A DNA stretch of 64,000 nucleotides from Sphingomonas sp. Leaf230. GTDB taxonomy: Bacteria > Pseudomonadota > Alphaproteobacteria > Sphingomonadales > Sphingomonadaceae. The notes beneath the pieces are model-generated. The model searched no databases, was not told the origin of the DNA, and saw nothing but the letters and a program-made list of their open reading frames with translations. A program made the translations under genes and the position numbers. Shown piece after piece: positions 1-8,098 of the stretch; the stretch's first letter is position 1, and each line of letters opens with the position of its first letter. The stretch covers positions 112,048 to 176,047 of the forward strand of contig NZ_LMKW01000013.1 of the NCBI RefSeq assembly GCF_001421745.1. Direction: 5' to 3'.

Positions 1-125
1 CTGGCGTTCTGCGCAAGGGCCGCGCATCGATCGGGCGACAGGCGGATGCTGGCCGGGGGTCGAGTCCCGCGTCGGGACCGGGCGCGCCATCCGAAGCGCT
101 AACACACCCCGCTTGATCGACTTTA
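1..125. other. Window edge without a recognised gene
   Basis: No coding region could be supported here. The stretch is GC-rich and precedes the Crp/Fnr reading frame, so it probably carries that gene's promoter. No clear sigma-70 boxes or FNR/CRP half-sites stood out. Confidence 0.4.
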
Positions 126-906
126 ATGCGCGGAAATCCTAGCTTTGCTCTGTGGTTCTCGAACATTGGGGACCATTACAGAGTGCCGGACAGCTGCTTC
201 GCCGACCGCGTCGGCGATCTCATCGACCTGTCGATGAACGAGAAGGCTGCGTTAGCGCGGTTGGAGGAGCGCCCGCGAGACTTGCGTCGCGGTGCCGTCC
301 TCGTGCGCGAGAATGATCCGCAGGCCGAACTCTTCATCCTGCAGCGCGGCATGGCGATGAGTTATGTGCTGCTCGACGACGGCAGCCGCCAGATTCTCCG
401 CTTTCTCTATGCCGGCGACATGCTGGCGGTCTCCGCGCTGGTCTACCGCGATTCGCCCGAGACGGTGGTCGCGCTGACCGACTGCACGGTGTGCTCATTC
501 GATCGCTCGGCGATGACCGGGCTGGTCACCGATCATCCACGGCTGTCGGCGCTCATCATGGTCATGAACCAGATGGAGAAGGTCGCGCTGACCGACCGGC
601 TCGCCGCGCTCGGCTAAGGCGCGGATCGCGGCGTTGCTACTTGAGATGCGTAACCGCCTCCGGATGCGCGATCGCGCTATGGGCAACAGCTTCACGCTCG
701 GTCTGACGCAGGAGGAGATCGGCGACGCCACCGGCCTCACGGCGGTCCACGTCAACCGCATGCTGCGCCAGCTCGAAGAGGACGGCCTGATCCGCCGCGA
801 GATGGGCCGCGTCACGCTGCTCAACGAGGTGCAACTGGCGCAGGCGGCGAACTACATCGACCGCTTCGAAGGGCTCGACCTGCGCTGGTTGCCGCCAGCG
901 CGGTGA
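126..906 (+). pseudogene. Crp/Fnr-family regulator, frameshifted
   Basis: Two consecutive frames together make one Crp/Fnr-type regulator. The first (126-617) is a cyclic-nucleotide-binding-like beta-barrel with the family pattern around LRRGAVLVRENDPQAELFIL and the start of the dimerisation helix (VALTDRLAALG), where a TAA stops it. The second continues about one codon later in the +1 frame (SAKARIAALLLEMRNRLR) and carries the winged helix-turn-helix (LTQEEIGDATGLTAVHVNRML), ending at 906. The whole would be about 255 residues, normal for the family. No N-terminal cysteine cluster for an Fe-S centre is visible, so an oxygen-sensing FNR is unlikely. The break falls exactly in the linker helix, so the product would be a sensor domain without a DNA-binding domain. 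A sequencing error is an alternative to a true pseudogene. Confidence 0.8.
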
Positions 907-914
907 ACCTCGAT

Positions 915-935
915 CCTACCCCGTCAGAGGGTAGG
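915..935. terminator. Hairpin between convergent genes
   Basis: A seven-base-pair stem (CCTACCC / GGGTAGG) with a seven-base loop lies just after the Crp/Fnr frame and 11 bases from the clpS stop, so it could stop transcription from either side. No T-run follows on either strand. Confidence 0.4.
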
Positions 936-945
936 AGAGATCAGG

Positions 946-1326
946 TCAAGCCTTCTCCAGCGTGCACTGTAGCGGGTGCTGGTTCTGCTTGGCGAAATCC
1001 ATCACCTGCGACACCTTGGTCTCCGCCACCTCGTAGCTGAACGTACCACACACCCCGACGCCCTTCTGGTGAACATGCAGCATCACGCGAGTCGCGGCCT
1101 CCATGTCCATGCGGAAGAAGCGCTGGAGACACAGCACGACGAATTCCATCGGCGTATAGTCGTCGTTGAGCATCAGCACGCGGTACGGCGTCGGCTGTTT
1201 GGTCTTCGCGCGCGTCTTGGTCGCGATGCCGGCGCCGGTACCGCCCCCGGTGCCATCATGGCCGTCCTCGCCATTATCGTCGCGGCGCTCGGCCATCTGC
1301 TCGCCCGTCCGCTGGGGAGTCGTCAT
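946..1326 (-). CDS. clpS: ATP-dependent Clp protease adaptor ClpS
   Basis: ClpS binds the N-terminal domain of ClpA in the cytoplasm and delivers N-end-rule substrates to ClpAP. The conserved core is visible: the VLMLNDDYTPMEFVV segment (substrate-binding Asn-Asp pair), VMLHVHQKGVGVCG, and the terminal block VMDFAKQNQHPLQCTLEKA. The first 30-40 residues are low-complexity (Gly/Asp rich), typical of alphaproteobacterial ClpS. Start choice is uncertain: ATG at 1326 (126 aa) is used here, ATG at 1296 is equally plausible, and the frame remains open to 1380 with unlikely sequence. No strong ribosome-binding site distinguishes them. It lies alone on the minus strand, downstream of the phasin terminator. 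Confidence 0.93.
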   Translation of the reverse strand: MTTPQRTGEQMAERRDDNGEDGHDGTGGGTGAGIATKTRAKTKQPTPYRVLMLNDDYTPMEFVVLCLQRFFRMDMEAATRVMLHVHQKGVGVCGTFSYEVAETKVSQVMDFAKQNQHPLQCTLEKA

Positions 1327-1418
1327 TTCAGGGGTCAAAAGCATGCTGCCAAAATATGGCATGCCGGGGGGCAAGGGCAAGGGGGCGCCGGCACACGTCG
1401 CGCGAAAACCGCAAACGC

Positions 1419-1454
1419 AAAAGGGGCGACCGTCGCGTGACGGCCGCCCCTTTC
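1419..1454 (-). terminator. Intrinsic terminator of the phasin gene
   Basis: Read on the minus strand, a GC-rich stem (AAAGGGGCG / CGCCCCTTT with an inner CCGTC/GACGG extension) ends in a short T-run 35-70 bases after the phasin stop. This is a textbook rho-independent terminator and separates the phasin from clpS. Confidence 0.75.
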
Positions 1455-1488
1455 GTAACGCACTGCCCGAAGGTGGCGCGCTGTCGAC

Positions 1489-2169
1489 TTAGGCCGAGAT
1501 CTTCATCTTGTCGGTCGCGACCGCAACGCGGTTCGAGATCGGCTGTGCGAACTCGCCGAACATCTTCAGCATCCGCTCGGTCGAGCGCGAGCCCTCGGCG
1601 ATCATCGTGTCGAACGCGGTGCGCGCATAATCGCCCTGGAGCTTCATGAACTCGGTTGGCGACTTGGCGGCGGCGAGCGTCTTGGCGGCTTCGGTCGCGC
1701 TCTCGAACGAGGTCTTGGCGTAGTCGGCAGCTTCCTGGCCGAGCGCCTCGACGTTCTTCGCGGCGATCTTCGACGACTCGACGAGCGCCTCGACGTTGCC
1801 CTTGCCGAATGCGACGAAATCTTCCGCCATCTTCGCCGACTTCTCCATCGCGCCCTTGGCCTGCTCGTTGAATTCGGCAGTGTTCGCGCCGCTGAAGAGG
1901 GCCTTGGTCTTCTCGGTGATGCTCTGGATCGTGTCCATTATGGCGTCCTTTGTTTCGCTGGCAGGGATCCCCGTTGGCGCAACGGCCTGAATCGGGGCGG
2001 GAATGTCCGTGTGCGGCGATACAAAAGCAGCCGCGAGAGGTTGAGGTGCCGGCGTCTTGGCGATCGGCTCGAATGCCGGTTTCGCCGGCTTGGCGACGGT
2101 CCGAGGAGCCTTCGCGATGGCGGCAGGCTTCGAACCGGCCTTGGCCGTCCGTTTCACGATATCCACCAT
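1489..2169 (-). CDS. Phasin family protein (PHA granule-associated)
   Basis: Phasins coat polyhydroxyalkanoate granules and control their size and number. This 226-residue protein has an Ala/Pro/Lys-rich N-terminal stretch (about residues 1-75) followed by an amphipathic all-helical phasin domain (about 85-226) rich in Ala, Lys and Glu, with characteristic pieces such as FNEQAKGAMEKSAKMAEDF and FMKLQGDYARTAFD. The ATG at 2169 is chosen because a GAGAGGTG ribosome site precedes it; an in-frame start at 2214 exists. It lies about 100 bases downstream of phaC on the same strand and is followed by a strong terminator, so both genes serve PHA storage and may be cotranscribed. The Pro/Ala-rich tail could bind other granule or nucleoid factors, but this is inference. 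Confidence 0.92.
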   Translation of the reverse strand: MVDIVKRTAKAGSKPAAIAKAPRTVAKPAKPAFEPIAKTPAPQPLAAAFVSPHTDIPAPIQAVAPTGIPASETKDAIMDTIQSITEKTKALFSGANTAEFNEQAKGAMEKSAKMAEDFVAFGKGNVEALVESSKIAAKNVEALGQEAADYAKTSFESATEAAKTLAAAKSPTEFMKLQGDYARTAFDTMIAEGSRSTERMLKMFGEFAQPISNRVAVATDKMKISA

Positions 2170-2271
2170 CCACGCACCTCTCTTCGGAGTTATGTCGCGG
2201 TCTTCATACACCAATTCTCGCGCCGCACAATAAAATTGTGCACTGCACCATGACGCGCACGTAAGGTGGCG

Positions 2272-3984
2272 CTATCGGCTCTTTACATACTCGCCCGGCG
2301 CCTCACCGAGCGCCTTCAGCGCCCCCTTGCCCGGCAGCCGCGCGCCGTCCGCCGCGACCGTCTCGACGCCAAGTGCACGCAACCATTCGACCCAGTCCGG
2401 CCACCAGCTACCCTTCGTCTCGGTCGCGCCGGCAACGAAGTCCTCGAGCGTCGTGTGCGCGCCCGGATTGGTCCAGTATTGATACTTCCCCGCAGCCGGC
2501 GGGTTGACCACGCCCGCGATATGCCCCGAGCCCGCGAGCACGAACTTCAGCGGCCCGGCAAACAAGTGCGTGAGTTTCCAGACGCTTTCGGCCGGCGCGA
2601 TATGATCCTCGCGCCCCGCCTGGACATAGCTCGGCGTGGAGACCTTGGTGAGGTCGATCGGCGTACCGTCCACCGTCATCGTGCCGGTCACCAGCAAATT
2701 GTCGCGGTACAGGTCGGTCAGATAGCTCAGATGCCATTTCGCGGGCAGGTTGGTCGTGTCGCCGTTCCAGTGGAGCAAGTCGAACGGCACGTAATCCTGC
2801 CCCAGCAGGTAATTCTGCGTGACGTAGTTCCAAATCAGGTCGCGCCCGCGCAACAGGTTGAACGTCGTCGCCATGTAGCGCCCGTCGAGGAACCCCTCGG
2901 GCGACAGCGACGCGACCATCTTCAGCTGCTCGTCGTCGATGAAATGCTGCAGCTCGCCGGCCTGCGCGAAATCGACCTGCGCGGTAAAGAACGTCGCGCT
3001 AGCCACCTTCGCGGCCTCCCCCCGCGCCGCCAGCAGCGCCAGCGTCGCAGCCAGCGTCGTCCCCGCCACGCAATATCCGATCGTATGCACCGCCGGCACG
3101 TCGATCGCGGCGCGCACCGTGTCGATCGCCTCGACCTGCGCACCGACATAATCGTCCCAGACGACGTCCTTCATGCTCGAATCGGCGGATTTCCACGACA
3201 CCATGAACACGGTGATGCCCTGTTCGACCGCCCAGCGGATGAAGCTCTTCTCCGGCGTCAGGTCGAGGATGTAGAACCGGTTGATCCACGGCGGAAAGAT
3301 GACGAGCGGCGTCGCCAGCACGCTCTCGGTGGTCGGACTATACTGGATCAGCTCGTAGAGCGGCGTACGTTTCACCACCTTGCCCGGCGTCATCGCCAAG
3401 TTGCGCCCGAGCTCGAACGCGCCGTCGGGCGTGTGCGTCACCTGCCCGCGGGCAAGATCCGCCATCATGTTCTGCAAGCCCTTCAGCAGATTCTCGCCGC
3501 GGGTCTCGATCGTCTTCTCGATCACCTGCGGGTTGGTCAGCGCGAAATTGGTCGGGCTCATCGCATCGACGAACCCCTTGGTCGCGAACCGCAACTGCTC
3601 CTTCTGCTTGGGGTCGAGCCCGTCCACCGCCTCGACGCCGCGGAGCATGTGGTCGCCGATCAGTTCGTAGCTCTGGCGGATCAGGTCGAACACGGGCTCC
3701 CGCCACTGCGGCGCCTTGAAGCGCTTATCGGTTATCGGCGCGGGTCCGGGCGCCTTGGTTGGATCGAGGAAGCGCTGCCACAGCGTCAGGCTCTCGGTCC
3801 AGAAGTCGCGGGCGCGCTCCAGGGTGGCGGGATCGGTGAAGCCGGGGATTGCGGGGAGGCCGTCAGGCTTAGCCTGCATCGCGGCGAGGCCCTGCTCCAT
3901 CATCAACTGCTGCGCGCGGCCCATCACCCAGGTCCAGTGCTGGAGATCGGGAAGGGTCGGGGCGTCGGAAGGCGTATCGGCCAT
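2272..3984 (-). CDS. phaC: Class I poly(3-hydroxyalkanoate) synthase PhaC
   Basis: PhaC polymerises (R)-3-hydroxyacyl-CoA to polyhydroxyalkanoate on the granule surface. The 570-residue length fits class I enzymes. The lipase-box-like GYCVAG carries the catalytic Cys305, with the expected Asp460 (GREDHIAP) and His488 (GSGHIAGVV) completing the triad. The family signatures LVIFPPWINRFYILDL and HWNGDTTNLP are also present. The N-terminal 200 residues match the PhaC_N region. ATG at 3984 is preceded by a purine-rich AAAGCAGAGG stretch. The phasin gene follows in the same direction. No beta-ketothiolase or reductase gene is close, so precursor supply is encoded elsewhere. Confidence 0.97.
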   Translation of the reverse strand: MADTPSDAPTLPDLQHWTWVMGRAQQLMMEQGLAAMQAKPDGLPAIPGFTDPATLERARDFWTESLTLWQRFLDPTKAPGPAPITDKRFKAPQWREPVFDLIRQSYELIGDHMLRGVEAVDGLDPKQKEQLRFATKGFVDAMSPTNFALTNPQVIEKTIETRGENLLKGLQNMMADLARGQVTHTPDGAFELGRNLAMTPGKVVKRTPLYELIQYSPTTESVLATPLVIFPPWINRFYILDLTPEKSFIRWAVEQGITVFMVSWKSADSSMKDVVWDDYVGAQVEAIDTVRAAIDVPAVHTIGYCVAGTTLAATLALLAARGEAAKVASATFFTAQVDFAQAGELQHFIDDEQLKMVASLSPEGFLDGRYMATTFNLLRGRDLIWNYVTQNYLLGQDYVPFDLLHWNGDTTNLPAKWHLSYLTDLYRDNLLVTGTMTVDGTPIDLTKVSTPSYVQAGREDHIAPAESVWKLTHLFAGPLKFVLAGSGHIAGVVNPPAAGKYQYWTNPGAHTTLEDFVAGATETKGSWWPDWVEWLRALGVETVAADGARLPGKGALKALGEAPGEYVKSR

Positions 3985-4142
3985 GGCATCCTCTGCTTTT
4001 TCGGTTGCTTAACGCAGTCGCGCGGCTAGCGGAAGCTAACTGCCCTGTACGACGTACCGTCACGATTCCCGTCTGCCGCGATTCTGTCGTCTGCGACGAG
4101 CCCGTCATCTGCCCTGACTCCGTCCCTCACCAACCCCACCCC

Positions 4143-4228
4143 CCGTCACCCCAGCGAAAGCTGGGGTATCCCCGTTGTCGAAGGGTGCGACCCGAACCGG
4201 GATACCCCAGCTTTCGCTGGGGTGACGG
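4143..4228. repeat. REP-like inverted repeat
   Basis: Two arms of about 30 bases (4143-4173 and 4199-4228) are near-perfect reverse complements; each also contains its own small palindrome (CCCCAGC gaaa GCTGGGG). The arms end in GTCACCCC-type sequence. Similar paired palindromes recur at least seven more times up to 20.1 kb. Confidence 0.85.
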
Positions 4229-4400
4229 AAGTTGGGTGACGGAAGTTGGGTGACGAGGGTTGGTGGCGACGAGGGTTGATGGTGACCGGGGTTGGTGGTG
4301 ACGGGGTTGGTGGTGACGGGGTTGGTGGTGACGGGGATCAGGCGACGGGGGTTGAGCGCGACGGCGGTCGGTGGTGACGGGCATGACGCGATGACGGACG
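4227..4400. repeat. Minisatellite of 14-16 bp GACGGGGTTGGTGGT units
   Basis: It begins with two copies of GGAAGTTGGGTGAC and then runs into about nine degenerate 14-16 base units built on GACGGGGTTGGTGGT; three adjacent copies near 4298-4345 are almost identical. The strand is G-rich with many GG/GGG runs, so four-stranded DNA structures are possible. The unit shares its GTGACGG edge with the REP arm next to it, suggesting the array grew from the REP end. Confidence 0.8.
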
Positions 4401-4559
4401 TCACGGCCGTCTCAGCGTGACGGTCGCAACGCCGCGACGGGGTTGGTCACGGTAGCGACTACGGGGGATGACGACAGCTTCGATGCCCGGAATGACGGAG
4501 TGGGTGACGCTTCCCCTTACCTGCGGTACAGCACCTGCTCCTCCAGCTTGAGGCTGATC

Positions 4560-5768
4560 ATGTCCGAAGATTTCTACCGCATCAAACGCCTGCCCCCTTA
4601 TGTCATCGCCGAAGTGAACGCGATGCGGGCGGCGGCGCGCGCGGGCGGGGAGGACATCATCGATCTCGGCATGGGCAATCCCGACCTGCCGCCGCCCGAG
4701 CACGTCATCGAGAAGCTCGTCGAAGTCGCACGCAAACCCGGTGCGCACGGCTATTCGCAGTCGAAGGGCATTCCCGGCCTGCGGAAAGCCCAGGCGAATT
4801 ACTACGGCCGGCGGTTCGGCGTCGACGTCGATCCCGAGACCGAGGTCGTCGTCACGATGGGCTCGAAGGAGGGCCTCGCGAGTCTGGCCACCGCCATCAC
4901 CGCGCCCGGCGACGTCGTGCTCGCGCCCAACCCGTCCTATCCGATCCACACGTTCGGCTTCATCATCGCCGGCGCGACGATCCGCGCGGTGCCGACGACC
5001 CCCGACGAGGCGTATTTCGAAAGCCTCGAGCGCGCGATGGCGTTCACCGTCCCGCGCCCGTCGATCCTGGTCGTCAACTATCCGTCCAACCCGACGGCAG
5101 AGGCGGTCGATCTTGCCTTCTACGAGCGCCTCGTCGCGTGGGCGAAGGAGAACCAGGTCTGGATCATCTCCGACCTCGCCTATTCGGAGCTGTATTACGA
5201 CGGCAACCCGACCCCCTCGATCCTGCAGGTGCCGGGCGCGAAGGAAATCGCGATCGAGTTCACGTCGCTCAGCAAGACCTATTCGATGGCAGGCTGGCGG
5301 ATCGGCTTCGCGGTCGGCAACAAGACGCTGATCGCTGCAATGTCGCGCGTGAAGTCGTACCTCGACTACGGCGCATTCACGCCGATCCAGGCTGCCGCCT
5401 GTGCCGCATTGAACGGTCCGCAGGACATCGTCGAGCGCAATCGCCTACTGTATCACAAGCGCCGCGACGTCATGGTCGAGAGCTTCGGCCGGGCCGGCTG
5501 GGACATTCCCTCCCCTCGCGCGTCGATGTTCGCCTGGGCGCCATTGCCGCCCGCGCTCGCGCATTTAGGTAGCCTTGAGTTCACCAAACAATTGCTGACT
5601 CACGCGCACGTCGCCGTTGCTCCAGGCGTGGGCTACGGCGAAAACGGCGAGGGCTATGTGAGGATCGCGATGGTCGAGAACGAACAGCGGCTCCGCCAGG
5701 CGGCGCGCAACGTGAAGAAATATCTCCAGTCGATGGGCGTCAACACGCCCGCGCGTGGCGCCGGCTAA
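4560..5768 (+). CDS. alaC: Class I/II PLP aminotransferase, AlaC type
   Basis: This is a fold-type I pyridoxal-phosphate aminotransferase of 402 residues, closest in motifs to glutamate-pyruvate transaminase AlaC and LL-diaminopimelate aminotransferase. It shows the RLPPYV and DIIDLGMGNPDLPPP start region, HGYSQSKGIPGLR, the PNPSYPIHTFGFIIAG segment, VVNYPSNPTAEAV (substrate/cofactor Asn) and the PLP lysine in SLSKTYSMAGWRIGFAVGN. The start at 4560 (ATG TCC GAA GAT) matches where family similarity begins; the frame is open back to 4443 but that part is repeat-flanking sequence. The expected reaction is pyruvate plus glutamate to alanine. A role as DapL cannot be excluded from sequence alone. 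The TSUP gene follows 9 bases later. Confidence 0.9.
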   Translation: MSEDFYRIKRLPPYVIAEVNAMRAAARAGGEDIIDLGMGNPDLPPPEHVIEKLVEVARKPGAHGYSQSKGIPGLRKAQANYYGRRFGVDVDPETEVVVTMGSKEGLASLATAITAPGDVVLAPNPSYPIHTFGFIIAGATIRAVPTTPDEAYFESLERAMAFTVPRPSILVVNYPSNPTAEAVDLAFYERLVAWAKENQVWIISDLAYSELYYDGNPTPSILQVPGAKEIAIEFTSLSKTYSMAGWRIGFAVGNKTLIAAMSRVKSYLDYGAFTPIQAAACAALNGPQDIVERNRLLYHKRRDVMVESFGRAGWDIPSPRASMFAWAPLPPALAHLGSLEFTKQLLTHAHVAVAPGVGYGENGEGYVRIAMVENEQRLRQAARNVKKYLQSMGVNTPARGAG

Positions 5769-5777
5769 CCCGCCAGC

Positions 5778-6554
5778 GTGGATATCAATCCGTTATATTC
5801 GGTGGCCGGCGTGCTCGTCGGCCTCATCGTCGGGCTGACGGGTGTCGGCGGCGGGTCGCTGATGACGCCGCTGCTGGTGCTCGTCTTCGGCTTCCACCCC
5901 GCCACCGCGGTCGGTACCGACCTGCTCTACGCGTCCGCGACCAAGACGGTCGGGACGACGGTGCATGGCTGGCGCGGCACGGTCGACTGGAAGGTCGTAC
6001 GTCGGCTCGCGACCGGCAGCGTCCCCGCCGCGATCGCGACGTTGCTCGTGCTCAACCATCTCGGCGAGAAATCGTCCGACACCGGCCACGCGATCACCGT
6101 GGTGCTTGGCGTCACGCTGATCCTGTCGGCAGTCGCGACCTTCTTCCGCGGTAAGATCGTCGCGTGGCTTACCCCGCGGATCGGCACGGTCGGCGGCGAG
6201 CGGCAGGCGATGCTGACGATCCTGCTCGGCGCAGTCCTCGGCGTGCTCGTCTCGCTCACCTCGGTCGGCGCTGGCGCGCTGGGCATGACCGCGTTGTTGA
6301 TCCTGTACCCGACGCTGCCGATCAACCGGCTGGTCGGATCGGACATCGCCCACGCGGTGCCGCTGACGCTGCTCGGCGGGATCGGTCACTGGATCCTCGG
6401 CTCGGTCGACGTCGACCTGCTCGTGTCGCTGCTGATCGGGTCGATACCGGGCATCATCGTCGGCAGCCTGATCGCGACGCGCGTCTCCGACCGGGTGCTG
6501 GTCCCAGTACTCGCGACCGTGCTGGCGTTGATCGGCGTGAAGCTGATCTTCTGA
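5778..6554 (+). CDS. TSUP family (TauE/SafE) membrane permease
   Basis: A 258-residue inner-membrane protein with about eight hydrophobic segments and the family's two internally related halves: VGLTGVGGGSLMTPLLVL near residues 17-34 and the second VSLTSVGAGALGMTALLIL near 158-176. TSUP proteins are thought to export sulfite, sulfoacetate or related organic anions; the substrate here is not known. The GTG start at 5778 follows the aminotransferase stop by 9 bases, and the thioesterase gene starts two bases after its end, so the three genes are probably one transcript. Confidence 0.92.
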   Translation: MDINPLYSVAGVLVGLIVGLTGVGGGSLMTPLLVLVFGFHPATAVGTDLLYASATKTVGTTVHGWRGTVDWKVVRRLATGSVPAAIATLLVLNHLGEKSSDTGHAITVVLGVTLILSAVATFFRGKIVAWLTPRIGTVGGERQAMLTILLGAVLGVLVSLTSVGAGALGMTALLILYPTLPINRLVGSDIAHAVPLTLLGGIGHWILGSVDVDLLVSLLIGSIPGIIVGSLIATRVSDRVLVPVLATVLALIGVKLIF

Positions 6555-6555
6555 C

Positions 6556-6981
6556 ATGCGGCCGGGGTTCGCCTTCTCGACTAGGTTCCGCGTCCGCTAT
6601 GCCGAGATCGACGGACAGCGCATCGTCTTCAACTCGCGCTATCTCGAATATGCCGACGTCGCGGTCACCGAGTTCTGGGAATGGACCGGGATCGCCGAGG
6701 CGCTGCCCGATGTCTGGCCGACCACCGAGTTCAACGTCCGCCGGACCGAGATCGACTACCTCAAGCCGTTCCGCCTTGGGGATACGGTCGAGGCGTTCGT
6801 GCGGATCGAGAAGATCGGCACGACGAGCCTGACGAAGCGGTTCGAACTTGCACATGCGGAGACGGGGGAATTGCACACGGTGATCACGATGGTCAGCGTG
6901 CACGTCGACCTGGAGACCGGCCGCCCGGTGGCACTCCCAAATGCGATCCGCACGGTGCTGGAAGCGCTACCTACCCGCTAA
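6556..6981 (+). CDS. Hotdog-fold acyl-CoA thioesterase (4HBT family)
   Basis: A 141-residue single hotdog domain of the 4-hydroxybenzoyl-CoA thioesterase/YbgC type. The signature VRYAEIDGQRIVFNSRYLEYAD is present, with the Asp in the position of the catalytic Asp of YbgC-like enzymes, followed by EIDYLKPFRLGDTVEAFV. Such enzymes hydrolyse short- or medium-chain acyl-CoA esters in the cytoplasm; the natural substrate cannot be read from sequence. It begins directly after the TSUP stop, which suggests translational coupling. A large REP-like inverted repeat follows and may end the transcript. Confidence 0.9.
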   Translation: MRPGFAFSTRFRVRYAEIDGQRIVFNSRYLEYADVAVTEFWEWTGIAEALPDVWPTTEFNVRRTEIDYLKPFRLGDTVEAFVRIEKIGTTSLTKRFELAHAETGELHTVITMVSVHVDLETGRPVALPNAIRTVLEALPTR

Positions 6982-6992
6982 CGCAACACCCC

Positions 6993-7095
6993 CCCCTCCC
7001 TGGAAGGGAGGGGTAGGGGGTGGGTCGGCCCGTTGGCGAGCAATAGCACCAGCCCCAAGCCGACCCACCCCCAGCCCCTCCCTTCCAGGGAGGGG
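6993..7095. repeat. REP-like inverted repeat between convergent genes
   Basis: Two arms of about 36 bases (6993-7029 and 7059-7095) are reverse complements (CCCTCCCTGGAAGGGAGGGG and partner). Each arm has its own internal palindrome. It sits between the thioesterase (+) and the HxlR gene (-) and could act as a two-way terminator. Confidence 0.85.
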
Positions 7096-7108
7096 AGCAG
7101 AAGGAGGC

Positions 7109-7594
7109 CTACTCCCCCGCCTGAGCTTCGGCCTCTACCCCATCCCCAGCGACCTCGCCCGGAAGCGCCCAGATCAGGTCCCCCTTTCCCAGCACGCGCC
7201 CGTCATGCGACCGCACCGACACCGGCTGCAACGGCCGCCGATCGCGCGCGTCGACCAAGATCGGGAACGCCGGCACGCACGTCTCCCACCGCTCGCCCCA
7301 TTGCCGCAGCGCGATCATCGTCGGCAGCAATGCGAAACCCTTGTCGGTCAGACCGTAGGCGATCTTGCGTCGATCCTCCGGGATAGGTTGCCGCTCCAGG
7401 ATCCCGTGCTCGACCAGCCGCGCCAGCCGGTTCGCGAGGATATTGCGCGCAATGCCCAGCTCCGACTGGAACTCCTCGAAATGATGCAGACCATTGAACG
7501 ACGCGCGCAGGATCAGGAACGACCAGCGCTCGCCCATCGCCTCCAGCGCGGCGGGCAGGCTGCATTCGAGCAGGGGTTCGCGCAATTTTCCCAC
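7109..7594 (-). CDS. HxlR-family winged-helix transcriptional regulator
   Basis: A 161-residue regulator with the HxlR winged helix: CSLPAALEAMGERWSFLILR, then FNGLHHFEEFQSELGIARNILANRL and LVEHGILERQPIPEDRRKIAYGLT. The early cysteine (LLECSLP) is in the position used for thiol or aldehyde sensing in several HxlR/HypR proteins. The GTG at 7594 is preferred because AAGGAAG lies 7-8 bases upstream and the family begins here; a TTG at 7669 is also open. It is divergent from a small exported protein at 7722, and palindromes fill the gap, so auto-regulation and control of that neighbour are likely. Confidence 0.9.
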   Translation of the reverse strand: MGKLREPLLECSLPAALEAMGERWSFLILRASFNGLHHFEEFQSELGIARNILANRLARLVEHGILERQPIPEDRRKIAYGLTDKGFALLPTMIALRQWGERWETCVPAFPILVDARDRRPLQPVSVRSHDGRVLGKGDLIWALPGEVAGDGVEAEAQAGE

Positions 7595-7661
7595 GGCGTC
7601 TTCCTTATTGGACAGCAACGGTACCGCATAAAAGGCCGAAGCGAAATGGTCCTCCGATTTC

Positions 7662-7678
7662 AGTTGCAACTCGCAACT
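7662..7678. promoter_or_regulatory. Candidate HxlR operator
   Basis: AGTTGC-AACTC-GCAACT is an inverted repeat whose left part, AGTTGCAACT, is itself a perfect 10-base palindrome. It lies in the 127 bases between the HxlR start and the divergent exported-protein gene, where such regulators normally bind as dimers. A second AT-rich element, TCTCGATTAGAAAC, follows at about 7690. Confidence 0.5.
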
Positions 7679-7721
7679 AATCGGAATAGGTCTCGATTAG
7701 AAACCTTTTAGGAGTCTACCG

Positions 7722-8051
7722 ATGTCCGTCATCACCCGCGCCCTTCTGACCGCCGTTCCCGCCCTGACGACGGGGTTCGCCACACTGGTCGCGACACCGG
7801 CATCGGCCCAGACCCCCATCAATTATTATGTAGCCGTCCCTGCCGCCGCGCCCACTTCCACCCGGCTGATCACCAACGGCACGCCGTGGCGCTGGGAGAA
7901 TGCGGCATTCGTCTCCAGCAAGGCACCGCAGCGCGACGTGATCCTCTGCGCCGCGGTCGCCAAGCGCGTCGGGCCGCTCGCCAGTTTCACGGTCGCGGGC
8001 AAGGCCTATGACGCCGACGCGCTCGCCACGTGCAACAACCACGCGAAATAA
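7722..8051 (+). CDS. Small exported protein of unknown function
   Basis: A 109-residue protein with a clear Sec signal peptide (ITRALLTAVPALTTGFATLVATPASA, cleavage after ASA near residue 29). The mature part is about 80 residues with two cysteines (ILCAAVAK and ATCNNHAK at the end) that could form one disulfide, and an N-terminal Ala/Pro/Thr linker. I do not recognise a family. An AGGAG-like site (TTTTAGGAG) precedes the ATG. It is divergent from the HxlR regulator and is probably its target; a role in response to the regulator's signal is inference only. Confidence 0.75.
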   Translation: MSVITRALLTAVPALTTGFATLVATPASAQTPINYYVAVPAAAPTSTRLITNGTPWRWENAAFVSSKAPQRDVILCAAVAKRVGPLASFTVAGKAYDADALATCNNHAK

Positions 8052-8098
8052 CGAGGAATTTGTTGCAATGCATCGCAACCCGGCCCCATCTATAAGCC

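Larger units (their letters stand above)
3985..4559. other. Repeat-filled intergenic region between phaC and alaC
   Basis: No gene is supported in these 575 bases between divergently transcribed phaC and the aminotransferase. The right part is occupied by a REP-like inverted repeat and a minisatellite (separate entries). Open frames that cross the array only translate the repeat, for example as a VTTNP or HHQPR periodic peptide. Promoters for both neighbours must lie at the two ends, but no clear boxes were identified. Confidence 0.6.

Noticed and set aside
4105..4404. Open frames coding for VTTNP / HHQPR periodic peptides on the minus strand
   Set aside because: They only translate the minisatellite; no ribosome site and no independent support.
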